A DNA stretch of 64,000 nucleotides from Acetatifactor sp. (GTDB taxonomy: Bacteria; Bacillota; Clostridia; Lachnospirales; Lachnospiraceae), in the NCBI GenBank assembly GCA_024695935.1, contig JAILHH010000035.1, positions 1 to 64,000 of the forward strand, read 5' to 3'. Below, piece by piece: positions 26,132 through 34,982 of the stretch. The notes beneath the pieces are model-generated. The model ran no database searches. It saw nothing but the letters and a program-made list of their open reading frames with translations, and was not told the DNA's origin. Made by a program: the position numbers and the translations under genes. The first letter of the stretch is position 1. Every line of letters starts with the position of its first letter.

Positions 26132-27511
26132 TTAATTATTGTCAAGATATTCTTTTGAAAGTTTAATAACTTTTTTCATCATATCAGGTCCGGGCCCACC
26201 GATAGTCAGTCTGTTTTCCACGCATGTTTTAAGAGAAACAGCTTCGAAAATATCCTCTTCAAACACATCGCAGATACTTTTCAGTTCCTTAAGGCTCAGA
26301 TCGTCAATTGCGCAGTTTTTGTCTATGCAATAAAGGACAAGTCTGCCTATAATGCCATGGGCATCTCTGAAGGGAACGCCCTTTTTGACAAGATAATCCG
26401 CCGCGTCCGTTGCATTTGTAAAACCGTTTGAAGCGCTCTTCTCCATGCGATCTTTTTTGTATTTCATGGTCTTTATCATACCTGTGAAAAGTTCGATGCA
26501 GTTTTCCACGGTTTCAATCGCATCAAAGCTGACTTCCTTGTCTTCCTGCATATCTTTATTATATGCAAGAGGAAGACCCTTCATTGTTGTCAACAGGCTG
26601 ATCAGTGCGCCGTATACACGGCCTGTCTTTCCTCTTACCAACTCCGCGATATCAGGATTTTTCTTTTGAGGCATTATGGAGCTTCCCGTTGAATATGCAT
26701 CATCGATCTCAACAAATTGATACTCATTGGAATTCCAGATGATGATCTCCTCGGAAAATCTGGAAAGATGCATCATAATAATAGATAATGATGACAAAAA
26801 TTCTATGAGATAATCCCTGTCTGCCACAGAATCAATGCTGTTTAATGTGGGCCCCTTAAAATCAAGAAGCCTTGCAGTCATTTCTCTGTCCAAAGGATAT
26901 GTGGTACCTGCAAGAGCCCCTGCACCCAGAGGACAATAATTCATCCTCTCGTAAATATCCTTTAATCTGTCTCTGTCGCGCTTAAACATCTCAAAATAAG
27001 CGCCGAAATGGTGAGCCAGAGTAATGGGCTGAGCCTTTTGTAAATGTGTAAAACCGGGCATATAAGTCTCGGTATTTTCTTCCATAGTCTTTAACAGGCT
27101 CTCCAGCAATATTCTTAAAAGCCTGTCAGTCTCTTTTACATGATCTCTGACAAACAGCCTCATATCAAGGGCTACCTGGTCGTTACGGCTTCTTCCGGTG
27201 TGAAGCTTCTTGCCTGCATCTCCGATCCTGTCGATGAGATTTGCTTCAACAAAGCTGTGAACATCCTCATATTCTGAGGTGATCTGAAGATCTCCTTTAG
27301 AAACATCTGTGAGAATACTGTTTAATCCGGAGATTATCGCATCTTTCTCTTCAGAAGTAAGAACCGCACATTTTTCAAGCATGGTAACATGAGCGATACT
27401 GCCTTCAATGTCCTGCTTTAAGAGCTTTTTATCAAAATTAATGGACGCATTAAAATCATAAACCTGCTTTTCAGTAGATTTAGTAAAGCGCCCTCCCCAA
27501 AGCTGTGCCAT
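26132..27511 (-). CDS. argH: Argininosuccinate lyase
   Basis: ArgH splits argininosuccinate into arginine and fumarate, the last step of arginine synthesis. The 459-residue protein begins A-Q-L-W-G-G-R-F-T-K and has the fumarase-superfamily signature G-S-S-I-M-P-Q-K-K-N-P-D near residue 280. It also has T-G-R-S-R-N-D-Q-V-A near 108 and S-x-x-x-H active-site residues typical of the family. The usual partner argG is not adjacent. It is the first gene of a tightly spaced run argH-asd-GGDEF/EAL-ATPase-topB. Confidence 0.97.
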   Translation of the reverse strand: MAQLWGGRFTKSTEKQVYDFNASINFDKKLLKQDIEGSIAHVTMLEKCAVLTSEEKDAIISGLNSILTDVSKGDLQITSEYEDVHSFVEANLIDRIGDAGKKLHTGRSRNDQVALDMRLFVRDHVKETDRLLRILLESLLKTMEENTETYMPGFTHLQKAQPITLAHHFGAYFEMFKRDRDRLKDIYERMNYCPLGAGALAGTTYPLDREMTARLLDFKGPTLNSIDSVADRDYLIEFLSSLSIIMMHLSRFSEEIIIWNSNEYQFVEIDDAYSTGSSIMPQKKNPDIAELVRGKTGRVYGALISLLTTMKGLPLAYNKDMQEDKEVSFDAIETVENCIELFTGMIKTMKYKKDRMEKSASNGFTNATDAADYLVKKGVPFRDAHGIIGRLVLYCIDKNCAIDDLSLKELKSICDVFEEDIFEAVSLKTCVENRLTIGGPGPDMMKKVIKLSKEYLDNN

Positions 27512-27559
27512 TTTTTTCTCCTTGCATAAATTAATTCTGAAATAAATTTCTTAGTGAAG

Positions 27560-27588
27560 ATAATAACACATTTAATGCTTTAACGCAA
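27560..27588 (-). promoter_or_regulatory. Promoter of argH
   Basis: On the minus strand TTGCGT (27583-27588) and TATTAT (27560-27565) are 17 bp apart. No typical ARG box was recognised. Confidence 0.6.
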
Positions 27589-27600
27589 TAATGTATTAAT

Positions 27601-27637
27601 AAAGAAAAAGAGGAATGCGAAATTGCTCACATTCCTC
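27601..27637 (-). terminator. Terminator of the tRNA-Thr gene
   Basis: An 8-bp stem (27610-27617 with 27630-27637, 12-base loop) on the minus strand is followed by TTTTTCTTT, ten bases after the tRNA end. Confidence 0.8.
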
Positions 27638-27646
27638 AAAATACAA

Positions 27647-27719
27647 AGCTGAAAATGGGACTCGAACCCACGACCCCTTCATTACGAGTGAAGTGCTCTA
27701 CCAACTGAGCTATTTCAGC
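27647..27719 (-). tRNA. tRNA-Thr (anticodon CGU)
   Basis: The minus strand folds as a full cloverleaf. It has a 7-bp acceptor GCTGAAA/TTTCAGC, D stem GCTC/GAGC, anticodon stem CTTCA/TGAAG with loop CTCGTAA (anticodon CGT, reading ACG), a 5-base variable loop and the T arm GTGGG-TTCGAGT-CCCAT. The base after the acceptor stem is T, and CCA is not encoded, so the CCA-adding enzyme is required. Confidence 0.95.
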
Positions 27720-27795
27720 TTAAATTACACAACAAATGAATTATATGTGAAATTCAGAAAAAAAGCAATATGAATTAATTGAATTAAAACTAAAA

Positions 27796-29025
27796 TCAAT
27801 CAAGTTCATGCAGGAAGATTCCGCTTCTGAGTTTGGGCTCAAACCAGGTGGATTTTGGAGGCATTAAGAGCCCCGCATCAGCCACACTGAAAAGTTCACC
27901 TATAGAAGTGGGATGCATCAAAAATGCAACTTTCATGTCATCATTGCATCTATTTTCAAGTTCCTTGTACCCCTTTATTCCGCCCACAAAATCAATGCGC
28001 TTATCGGTCTTTGGATCATCGATACCAAGAATCGGTTTTAATACCTGATTCTGCAATATGGATACATCAAGGTTAAGTACCGGATCCTCAGACTTAAAAG
28101 GAGAAGAAAGTGTATACCACTTTCCCTCTAAAAGCATTGCGATCTCTCCTTTTTTTGAAGGACGAACAAAAGAATCATTCTCTTTTATATCAAATAAAGA
28201 AGATATCTTTTCCAAAAACTCACGATCGCTCAGACCGTTTAAATCTTTTACGACCCTGTTATAATCCATTATCTTTAACTGCTGTTCAGGGAAAAGAACG
28301 GATAAAAAGAAATTGAATTCTTCATCCCCGGTATATCCGGGATTTTCTTCTCTTCTCTTTAAGCCCACCTTTACGGCGCTGGCGCATCTGTGATGGCCGT
28401 CAGCTATATAGATTGAATCAGTTTTTTCAAACTCGTTCTGAATCGTTAAAATATCATCAGTTCCGTCAATGATCCAGACTCTGTGAGTAATATTATCTTC
28501 ACTTACAAAATCATATACAGGTTTATTCTGCATATATGCATTTACAACACCATCGATCACACTGTTATCCCTGTAAGCCAAAAATATGGGACCGGTCTGC
28601 ATATTGCAGGTGTCAACATGCTTTATCCTGTCGATCTCTTTGTCGGTTCTGGTATTCTCATGCTTTTTTATTATATTGTTCTGATAATCATCTATTGAGG
28701 AAACGGCAACGATACCAACCTGGCTTCTGCCTTCCATAACTTCCTCATAGATATAATATACGGGCTTATCCTCTTTGATGAATTCCTTTTTGTTTATTTT
28801 TTCATCGAGAAGTTCTTTAGCCTTTTTATATACTCTCTCATCATATGTATCGACATCATCTCCAAAAGATGTCTCTGCTCTGTCTATTGCAAGAAAAGAC
28901 TTTGGATTATTCTCCACGACTTTCTTTGCCTCTTCCCTGTTATAAACATCATATGGAAGGGCTGCGATCTTGTCTGCAAGCTCTACGGCAGGTCTGTATG
29001 CTTTAAAAGGTTTTATAATTGCCAT
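27796..29025 (-). CDS. DUF1015 family protein, serine-locus neighbour
   Basis: The protein has 409 residues from the ATG at 29025, preceded by AAAGGAAA; the longer upstream reading overlaps the divergent gene and is rejected. The start A-I-I-K-P-F-K-A-Y-R-P and conserved L-P-Y-D-V, K-H-E-N-T and I-A-D-G-H-H-R segments mark the DUF1015 family, whose activity is unassigned as far as I know. It lies near serA and serC, separated only by a small gene, and related genomes often show the same neighbourhood. No serB-type phosphatase is seen here, so a role in serine phosphate metabolism is a context-based guess. Confidence 0.85.
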   Translation of the reverse strand: MAIIKPFKAYRPAVELADKIAALPYDVYNREEAKKVVENNPKSFLAIDRAETSFGDDVDTYDERVYKKAKELLDEKINKKEFIKEDKPVYYIYEEVMEGRSQVGIVAVSSIDDYQNNIIKKHENTRTDKEIDRIKHVDTCNMQTGPIFLAYRDNSVIDGVVNAYMQNKPVYDFVSEDNITHRVWIIDGTDDILTIQNEFEKTDSIYIADGHHRCASAVKVGLKRREENPGYTGDEEFNFFLSVLFPEQQLKIMDYNRVVKDLNGLSDREFLEKISSLFDIKENDSFVRPSKKGEIAMLLEGKWYTLSSPFKSEDPVLNLDVSILQNQVLKPILGIDDPKTDKRIDFVGGIKGYKELENRCNDDMKVAFLMHPTSIGELFSVADAGLLMPPKSTWFEPKLRSGIFLHELD

Positions 29026-29095
29026 TTTGGGTTTCCTTTCTAAGTACGATTGTGCTAAAATGAATCTGATAATTTCCGAACAAAGGAGTAAAGAT

Positions 29096-29380
29096 ATGAC
29101 TGAAGAAAACAGATTATTGTTGAAAAGAATAAACGACTTTGCAGAAACCGCTTTGGGAGACATTGAGGACCCCCAAAAAGTACAGGTTTCCATCCAGCTC
29201 GAAAGATTAAGACCCGTTTTTGAAGAGATCGCAGGTGAAAAAAACATGTCCGTTGAAGATGTATTTATTCTCTATATGGATCTTCAAAGCGAAGCCACGG
29301 TTGCAAGCGACAACAAGATCCGCGAATCCTTAAGGGACTTAAACGAAGGATCCGACGGTTCGCCTCTTTTATACAGATAA
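29096..29380 (+). CDS. Small conserved-looking protein of unknown function
   Basis: This 94-residue acidic, helical soluble protein starts at ATG 29096 after AAAGGAG; a longer in-frame reading upstream overlaps DUF1015 and has no ribosome site. The sequence is well formed (T-E-E-N-R-L-L-L-K-R-I-N-D-F-A, then a helix with D-V-F-I-L-Y-M-D-L-Q) but no family is recognised. It is transcribed divergently from DUF1015 across about 70 bases and ends before the serA terminator. Confidence 0.78.
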   Translation: MTEENRLLLKRINDFAETALGDIEDPQKVQVSIQLERLRPVFEEIAGEKNMSVEDVFILYMDLQSEATVASDNKIRESLRDLNEGSDGSPLLYR

Positions 29381-29401
29381 ATAATTTAATAATCTTTTTT
29401 C

Positions 29402-29434
29402 AAAAAGCCCGATGCATATCTGTGCACCGGGCTT
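29402..29434 (-). terminator. Terminator of serCA
   Basis: A 12-bp stem with one A-C mismatch (29405-29416 with 29423-29434) on the minus strand is followed by TTTTTG. It also lies just downstream of the converging small gene and may partly serve it. Confidence 0.8.
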
Positions 29435-29475
29435 AAATTGTCGAAACATCTTTACTTAAATAAAGAAACTTAAAT

Positions 29476-30639
29476 CTATTTTACAACTCTTACTCTGAAG
29501 ACACCATCGATGGCTTCAAGAGCTTTTACGAACTCATCTGTTGCAGGATTCTCGATATCAAGAACAGTAACAGCATTTTCTCCCTTTGACTTGTTGATCA
29601 TGTTGCTGATGTTGATGCCCTTATCACCGAATATAGCAGTGAACTTTGTGATCATATTGGCGATATTTTCATGGAAAATCGCAACACGGCCTGCAGTCTG
29701 GCATACACCCATATCTACGGGAGGGAAGTTAACGGAATTCTTGATATTACCGTTTTCAAGGTAATCCATCATTTCGTTTACTGCCATAACAGCACAATTA
29801 TCTTCTGACTCTTCTGTACTTGCTCCAAGGTGAGGAGAAACGATGCATCCCTTTACACCTGCAGTTGTAGGATTGGGGAAGTCGGTAACATAATGAGCAA
29901 CCTTACCTTCTTTAATGGCTTCGACCACATCACTCTCACATACGAGAAGGTCTCTTGCAAAGTTCAGGATGTTGACACCCTGCTTCATCTCTGCAATAGC
30001 TTCTTTGTTGATCATGCCCTTTGTGGAATCCAAAAGAGGCACATGGATGGTGATATAATCGCACTCTCTGTAAATATCATTTACATCGATAACATGCTTT
30101 ACGCTTCTGGAAAGGTTCCAAGCCGCATTTACTGAAAGATAAGGGTCATATCCGTAAACTTCCATGCCAAGAGCATTTGCTGCATTTGCGACTTTTACAC
30201 CGATGGCTCCAAGACCGATAACACCGAGCTTTTTACCCATGATCTCGGTTCCTGCGAAGTTTTTCTTTTCCTTTTCAGTAGCCTTTGCGATATCGGGATC
30301 ATCCTTGTCTGATTTAACCCACTCAATACCGCCCACAACATCTCTTGCCGCAAGAAGCATACCTGCGATAACAAGTTCCTTTACGCCGTTGGCATTGGCA
30401 CCGGGTGTGTTGAAAACTACGATACCTTTCTTTGCGCATGTATCAAGAGGAATATTATTTACACCGGCACCTGCTCTTGCAATGGCATAGAGGTTATCGG
30501 AAAACTCCATCTCATGCATTGAAGCACTTCTTACCAAAATACCCTGTGCTGCATTAATATCATCTACCAGAGCATAATCTGAGGAGAAATTATCTGTACC
30601 GATCTTTGATATTTTGTTTAAACAATGAATATTGTACAT
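29476..30639 (-). CDS. serA: D-3-phosphoglycerate dehydrogenase
   Basis: SerA oxidises 3-phosphoglycerate to phosphohydroxypyruvate with NAD. The 387-residue protein has the catalytic domain, a Rossmann motif G-V-I-G-L-G-A-I-G near residue 140, the D-x-x-x-Y-x-P cofactor segment and catalytic H in S-P-H-L-G-A-S-T-E-E. A C-terminal ACT domain (about 315-387, I-F-G-D-K-G-I-N-I-S-N-M) suggests serine feedback. Its ATG overlaps the serC stop by one base (TAATG), so translation is probably coupled. Confidence 0.95.
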   Translation of the reverse strand: MYNIHCLNKISKIGTDNFSSDYALVDDINAAQGILVRSASMHEMEFSDNLYAIARAGAGVNNIPLDTCAKKGIVVFNTPGANANGVKELVIAGMLLAARDVVGGIEWVKSDKDDPDIAKATEKEKKNFAGTEIMGKKLGVIGLGAIGVKVANAANALGMEVYGYDPYLSVNAAWNLSRSVKHVIDVNDIYRECDYITIHVPLLDSTKGMINKEAIAEMKQGVNILNFARDLLVCESDVVEAIKEGKVAHYVTDFPNPTTAGVKGCIVSPHLGASTEESEDNCAVMAVNEMMDYLENGNIKNSVNFPPVDMGVCQTAGRVAIFHENIANMITKFTAIFGDKGINISNMINKSKGENAVTVLDIENPATDEFVKALEAIDGVFRVRVVK

Positions 30640-31721
30640 TATGCATTCTCCTTTTCATAATTCTTTAAGAAATCAACAAGAGCCTGAACACCCTCTGTAG
30701 GCATAGCATTATAGATCGAAGCTCTGAGACCACCCACACTTCTGTGACCCTTAAGGTTATCAAAGCCTGCCTTCTTGGTAGCTGCGACAACAGCTGCATC
30801 TTTTTCCTCATCACCTGTAACGAAAGTTACATTCATAAGAGAGCGGAACTCTTTTTCAACGGTACCCTTAAAGAGTTTTGAAGAATCAAGGTAATCGTAA
30901 AGGATCTTTGCCTTTGCCTCATTGATCTTGTTCATAGCCTCAAGTCCACCGAGAGACTTAAGATATTTGAAAACCTTACCGCATGCATAAATTGCCCAGC
31001 AGTTAGGTGTGTTATACATTGATCCGTTTTCTGAATGAGTATCGTATCTCATATATACGGGAACCTTCTCATCAAGATCCTCTCTGATAAGATCTTCTCT
31101 GATGATCACGATAGCCATACCTGCAGGTCCAACGTTTTTCTGAACTCCGGCAAAGATCACACCATAGTCTGAAACATTGCAGGGCTTAGATAAAAACATT
31201 GAAGACTGATCGGATACGAGGATCTTGCCCTTGGTATTGGGAAGCTTTGTAAATGTTGAACCGTGAATGGTCTCGTTCTCACAGATGTAAACATAATCCG
31301 CATCATCATCAACAGGAAGATCCGAGCAATCGGGAATATAGCTGAAGTTTTTGTCTGAACTTGACGCAATGACATTTACCTTGCCGTATTTCTTTGCCTC
31401 AGCTGCAGCTTTCTTACTCCATGCTCCTGTAACGATATAATCAAATACACCGTTTTTGCAAAGATTCATGGGAACCATTGAAAACTGAACGGTTCCGCCG
31501 CCCTGGATGAAAAGGACTTTATAATTATCAGGAATGTTCATAAGTTCACGAAGATCCGCTTCAGCTTCGTCATAGATCGTCTGAAAGACCTTAGATCGAT
31601 GTGACATCTCCATGACACTCATTCCGCTTCCCTTGTAATCAAGAAGCTCTGACTGAATCTCTTCAAGTACAGGAAGTGGCATCATAGCCGGTCCTGCAGA
31701 AAAATTGTAAACTCTGGACAT
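30639..31721 (-). CDS. serC: Phosphoserine aminotransferase
   Basis: SerC transaminates phosphohydroxypyruvate to phosphoserine using PLP. The 360-residue protein starts S-R-V-Y-N-F-S-A-G-P-A-M-M-P and has the PLP lysine in F-A-G-V-Q-K-N-V-G-P-A-G near residue 190. Length and motifs are normal. It is first in the serC-serA operon, behind a good promoter and a GGAGGA site. Confidence 0.96.
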   Translation of the reverse strand: MSRVYNFSAGPAMMPLPVLEEIQSELLDYKGSGMSVMEMSHRSKVFQTIYDEAEADLRELMNIPDNYKVLFIQGGGTVQFSMVPMNLCKNGVFDYIVTGAWSKKAAAEAKKYGKVNVIASSSDKNFSYIPDCSDLPVDDDADYVYICENETIHGSTFTKLPNTKGKILVSDQSSMFLSKPCNVSDYGVIFAGVQKNVGPAGMAIVIIREDLIREDLDEKVPVYMRYDTHSENGSMYNTPNCWAIYACGKVFKYLKSLGGLEAMNKINEAKAKILYDYLDSSKLFKGTVEKEFRSLMNVTFVTGDEEKDAAVVAATKKAGFDNLKGHRSVGGLRASIYNAMPTEGVQALVDFLKNYEKENA

Positions 31722-31760
31722 ATCAATTTCCTCCTAAAAACATTTAAATATATATTCCTC

Positions 31761-31816
31761 TGCACTACTTTAAAGTGCACAATTAATAGAATAAACTTAT
31801 TTAACACTTTAGTCAA
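31761..31816 (-). promoter_or_regulatory. serC promoter with a downstream dyad
   Basis: On the minus strand TTGACT (31811-31816) and TATTCT (31788-31793) are 17 bp apart. Just after the likely transcription start, TGCACT-N7-AGTGCA (31761-31779) forms a dyad that could be an operator or a short leader hairpin. Confidence 0.7.
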
Positions 31817-31864
31817 CTACATTGTTAAATTATTTTTTACAAAATTATTTCAAAATACACATTC

Positions 31865-33271
31865 TTATTCGTGTTTATAGATAATAACAAGGGTTCCGAC
31901 CTCCACTGCTTCATAGAGTGTAGGCATAAAATCGGAGGGTGTGTTGATACAGCCGTGGGAACCGTTTCTGACAAAGAGTTCTCCTCCGAATTCACTTCTC
32001 CAGGCAGCATCATGTATACCGATATTTTTATAAACCGGCATCCAGTAATTTACATGGGATGCGTATCCGGGGCCTCTTAAGATCCTGTTAGTCTGTTTCT
32101 TGTAAACGTAATACACGCCCTCAGGAGTGCCGTCATGCTTTCCGGTGACAATATCCGTCTCAAGGGTAATGCCCCCCTCTTTAAAATAATACAGCTTCTG
32201 ATCCGTCAGATTTACCTCAATATAGGTATCTCCATAGTCGTGAAGACCTCTTGTTTTTGTCTCCTTAATATAAAACGGGATATGTTTTTTATCATAAAGG
32301 CTGTATATCTTTGATGACTCAAGGAGATTTTTTAAATACTCTTTTTCTTTTTTTTCATCAATAAGGGTTCCGTACGTAACATATTTTACGTTTACATAAT
32401 ACCCTTCGGCGGTCAGAAAACTCTTTTTTTTCCCGTAGGTGTCATAGTTTTCCTTTAAGTTTTCTACAAAACTATCTACTGCATCTTCATCTATTTCAAA
32501 TAATCCATCATCATTTAAAACAGGCAGATCATCCTTTAATACCAAAAAAGAATTCATTATCTTTTTGGTAAATAATATATTCTCTTCTCCCATGTCATAG
32601 ATAAGGCCTGCATTCTGAAAGCTGTCGATCTTTTTAAAAAGTTCAGCCTTTGACAACTGACTTTCGCTTTTATCAATGTCATAAAAATATGCCTCATCTA
32701 TGATAAGTTCACTGTCAAGAGCTTTTATCTTCGCCATAAGAGCATCATAGAGTTTATCTGTATCAAGCCTGTCAGAAAGACCGTCATACAAAGAAAATTC
32801 TCCGTTTTCAAAGGTGATCTCAAAGTTCTTTTCTCTTGAATTTTCCCTGATCACAGGATCCAGACTAGAGAAAATGGAATCAAGCTTTTCAATGTCAAAA
32901 CCAACTACAGGTGAAACGATAAGATTTTGCTCGTAAAAAACATACTTTGGCCAAAGAAGAGGATTTCTCTTTTCCAAAGTATCTTTCAGATTTTCTTTAT
33001 AATCAATTGTAAGGTCTATATCCTCCGCCTTTATAAAAAAAGGATCCGAAGTTTCTCCTTTTAAGACAATTGATATACCGTCATAACAGATCTCAGATTT
33101 TAAGAGTCTGTCCATATCTTCGTAACGTAGACCTGTGACATAATAACCGTTTACCCAAATATTAGGCATTGCAACCTCTTTGTAATAAAAATACAAAGAG
33201 ACATACAATGCCACTGTTATCGATAATGCAATTAGGACATAAACAGATAATTTCTTTAGTCCGTTCTTCAT
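31865..33271 (-). CDS. L,D-transpeptidase (YkuD) with membrane anchor
   Basis: This 468-residue protein has an N-terminal transmembrane helix (about residues 9-30, V-Y-V-L-I-A-L-S-I-T-V-A-L-Y-V). A long extracytoplasmic region (35-340) carries repeated beta-rich segments like the peptidoglycan-binding parts of such enzymes. A C-terminal YkuD domain has H in I-G-I-H-D and S438-H-G-C441-I-N. It should make 3-3 peptidoglycan cross-links on the cell surface. The ATG lies 9 bases after the ilvB stop, so this envelope gene appears to be the last gene of the leuB-ilvD-ilvB unit. Confidence 0.92.
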   Translation of the reverse strand: MKNGLKKLSVYVLIALSITVALYVSLYFYYKEVAMPNIWVNGYYVTGLRYEDMDRLLKSEICYDGISIVLKGETSDPFFIKAEDIDLTIDYKENLKDTLEKRNPLLWPKYVFYEQNLIVSPVVGFDIEKLDSIFSSLDPVIRENSREKNFEITFENGEFSLYDGLSDRLDTDKLYDALMAKIKALDSELIIDEAYFYDIDKSESQLSKAELFKKIDSFQNAGLIYDMGEENILFTKKIMNSFLVLKDDLPVLNDDGLFEIDEDAVDSFVENLKENYDTYGKKKSFLTAEGYYVNVKYVTYGTLIDEKKEKEYLKNLLESSKIYSLYDKKHIPFYIKETKTRGLHDYGDTYIEVNLTDQKLYYFKEGGITLETDIVTGKHDGTPEGVYYVYKKQTNRILRGPGYASHVNYWMPVYKNIGIHDAAWRSEFGGELFVRNGSHGCINTPSDFMPTLYEAVEVGTLVIIYKHE

Positions 33272-33280
33272 AAGCCTTCC

Positions 33281-34963
33281 TTACTTTGAAGCTTTTTCCA
33301 GGTCATCTCCATCGAATACTTCAGCTATGGGAGCACCTGCGGGAACCATAGGAAATACCTTGTCGTCCTCGGGAATGATACATTCGATCACAACAGGCTT
33401 CTTTAAAGCGATAGCCTTTTTGAAAGCATCTTCCACCTCTTCCTTTTTGGTGACACGGATGGCTACACAGCCAAGACCTTCAGCGGTCTTACAAAAATCA
33501 ACCTGATCTTCGAGGACGGTCTGAGAATAACGCTTTCCATAGAAAAGTGTCTGCCACTGACGAACCATACCCAGTACATGATTGTTGATGACAACTTCAA
33601 TTATGGGAATATTATAACGGCTGGCCGTTGCAAGTTCAATCAGATTCATTCTAAAACATCCGTCTCCGGCGATGTTTATACAAACCTTGTCAGGCTGACC
33701 GACCTGTGCACCTATACAGGCGCCGAGTCCGTATCCCATTGTACCAAGTCCACCGGAAGAAAGGAAAGTTCTGGGCTTTGAATATTTGTAATACTGAGCA
33801 GCCCACATCTGATGCTGACCTACGTCTGTAGTTATTATAGCCTCACCCTTTGTAACCTTATCGATGGTCTCAATGATATAAGGACATGAAAGATTTGTAT
33901 TGTCATATTTAAGGGGATATTTCTCTTTATATTCTGCGATCTTGTCCATCCATGGAGAATGATCCATGGGCTCGAGACGGCTGTTTAAATCCTGCAAAAC
34001 TGTCTTAAGATCACCTACAAGAAAAGCTGTTACCCTTACATTTTTGTTGATCTCTGCGGGATCGATATCGATATGTACTATCTTTGCTTTCTCTGCAAAT
34101 TTCTTTGCATTTCCTGTTACACGGTCCGAAAATCTGGCACCCAAAGCGATCAGAAGATCACATTCGCTGACACCGAGATTGGATGTCTTTGTTCCGTGCA
34201 TTCCGATCATTCCGGTATATCTGTAACTGTTTCCGTCATAGGCACCCTTTGCCATAAGAGTATCGCATACAGGGCAGTCCATAAGCTCTGAAAGCTTTTT
34301 GATCTCTTCCTGAGCTCCGGAAATAACAGCACCACCACCCACATAGAGGAATGGTTTCTTTGCCTTTTTGATATACTTAACCACCTTCTCCATCTCTTCT
34401 TCGGTATATTTTGAAGGTGTTTTTACCAAAACAGGCACTAAGGGCTTAAAATCACATGTGGCAGCAGTGACATCCTTTGTAATATCGACAAGTACAGGGC
34501 CGGGTCTGCCTGATTTAGCGATCTTAAAAGCTTTTCTGATGGTATCAGCCAGGATATTTACATCCTTTACGATAAAGCTGTGCTTGGTGATAGGCATTGT
34601 CACACCTGCGATATCGATCTCCTGAAATGAATCCTTTCCAAGTGCGGGCAGGTTAACGTTTGCAGTGATGGCAACCACGGGGATAGAATCCATATATGCT
34701 GTTGCGATACCTGTCACAAGATTTGTGGCTCCGGGACCGCTTGTTGCCATGCAGACACCCACTTTTCCTGTGGCGCGGGCATATCCGTCGGCAGCGTGTG
34801 CCGCACCCTGCTCATGGCTGGTAAGGACATGTCTTATCTCATCCTGGTGTTTATAAAGAGCATCATATACATTTAAAATGGTACCTCCGGGATAACCGAA
34901 GACTGTATCAACCCCCTGCTCCTTTAAGCATTCAATTACGATTTCAGATCCGTTCAATTGCAT
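33281..34963 (-). CDS. ilvB: Acetolactate synthase large subunit (copy 1)
   Basis: This 560-residue thiamine-diphosphate enzyme is of the biosynthetic acetohydroxyacid synthase type. The catalytic Glu is in T-S-H-E-Q-G-A-A-H-A-A-D-G, the cofactor motif is G-D-G-C-F-R-M-N through N-N-H-V-L-G-M-V-R-Q-W-Q, and the length is that of standard IlvB. It lies 19 bases after ilvD. No small subunit is adjacent; it may pair with ilvN at 8829-9326. This copy is longer and closer to the usual family than the one at 9960-11576. Confidence 0.95.
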   Translation of the reverse strand: MQLNGSEIVIECLKEQGVDTVFGYPGGTILNVYDALYKHQDEIRHVLTSHEQGAAHAADGYARATGKVGVCMATSGPGATNLVTGIATAYMDSIPVVAITANVNLPALGKDSFQEIDIAGVTMPITKHSFIVKDVNILADTIRKAFKIAKSGRPGPVLVDITKDVTAATCDFKPLVPVLVKTPSKYTEEEMEKVVKYIKKAKKPFLYVGGGAVISGAQEEIKKLSELMDCPVCDTLMAKGAYDGNSYRYTGMIGMHGTKTSNLGVSECDLLIALGARFSDRVTGNAKKFAEKAKIVHIDIDPAEINKNVRVTAFLVGDLKTVLQDLNSRLEPMDHSPWMDKIAEYKEKYPLKYDNTNLSCPYIIETIDKVTKGEAIITTDVGQHQMWAAQYYKYSKPRTFLSSGGLGTMGYGLGACIGAQVGQPDKVCINIAGDGCFRMNLIELATASRYNIPIIEVVINNHVLGMVRQWQTLFYGKRYSQTVLEDQVDFCKTAEGLGCVAIRVTKKEEVEDAFKKAIALKKPVVIECIIPEDDKVFPMVPAGAPIAEVFDGDDLEKASK

Positions 34964-34982
34964 AATATAAAACTCCCTTTTA

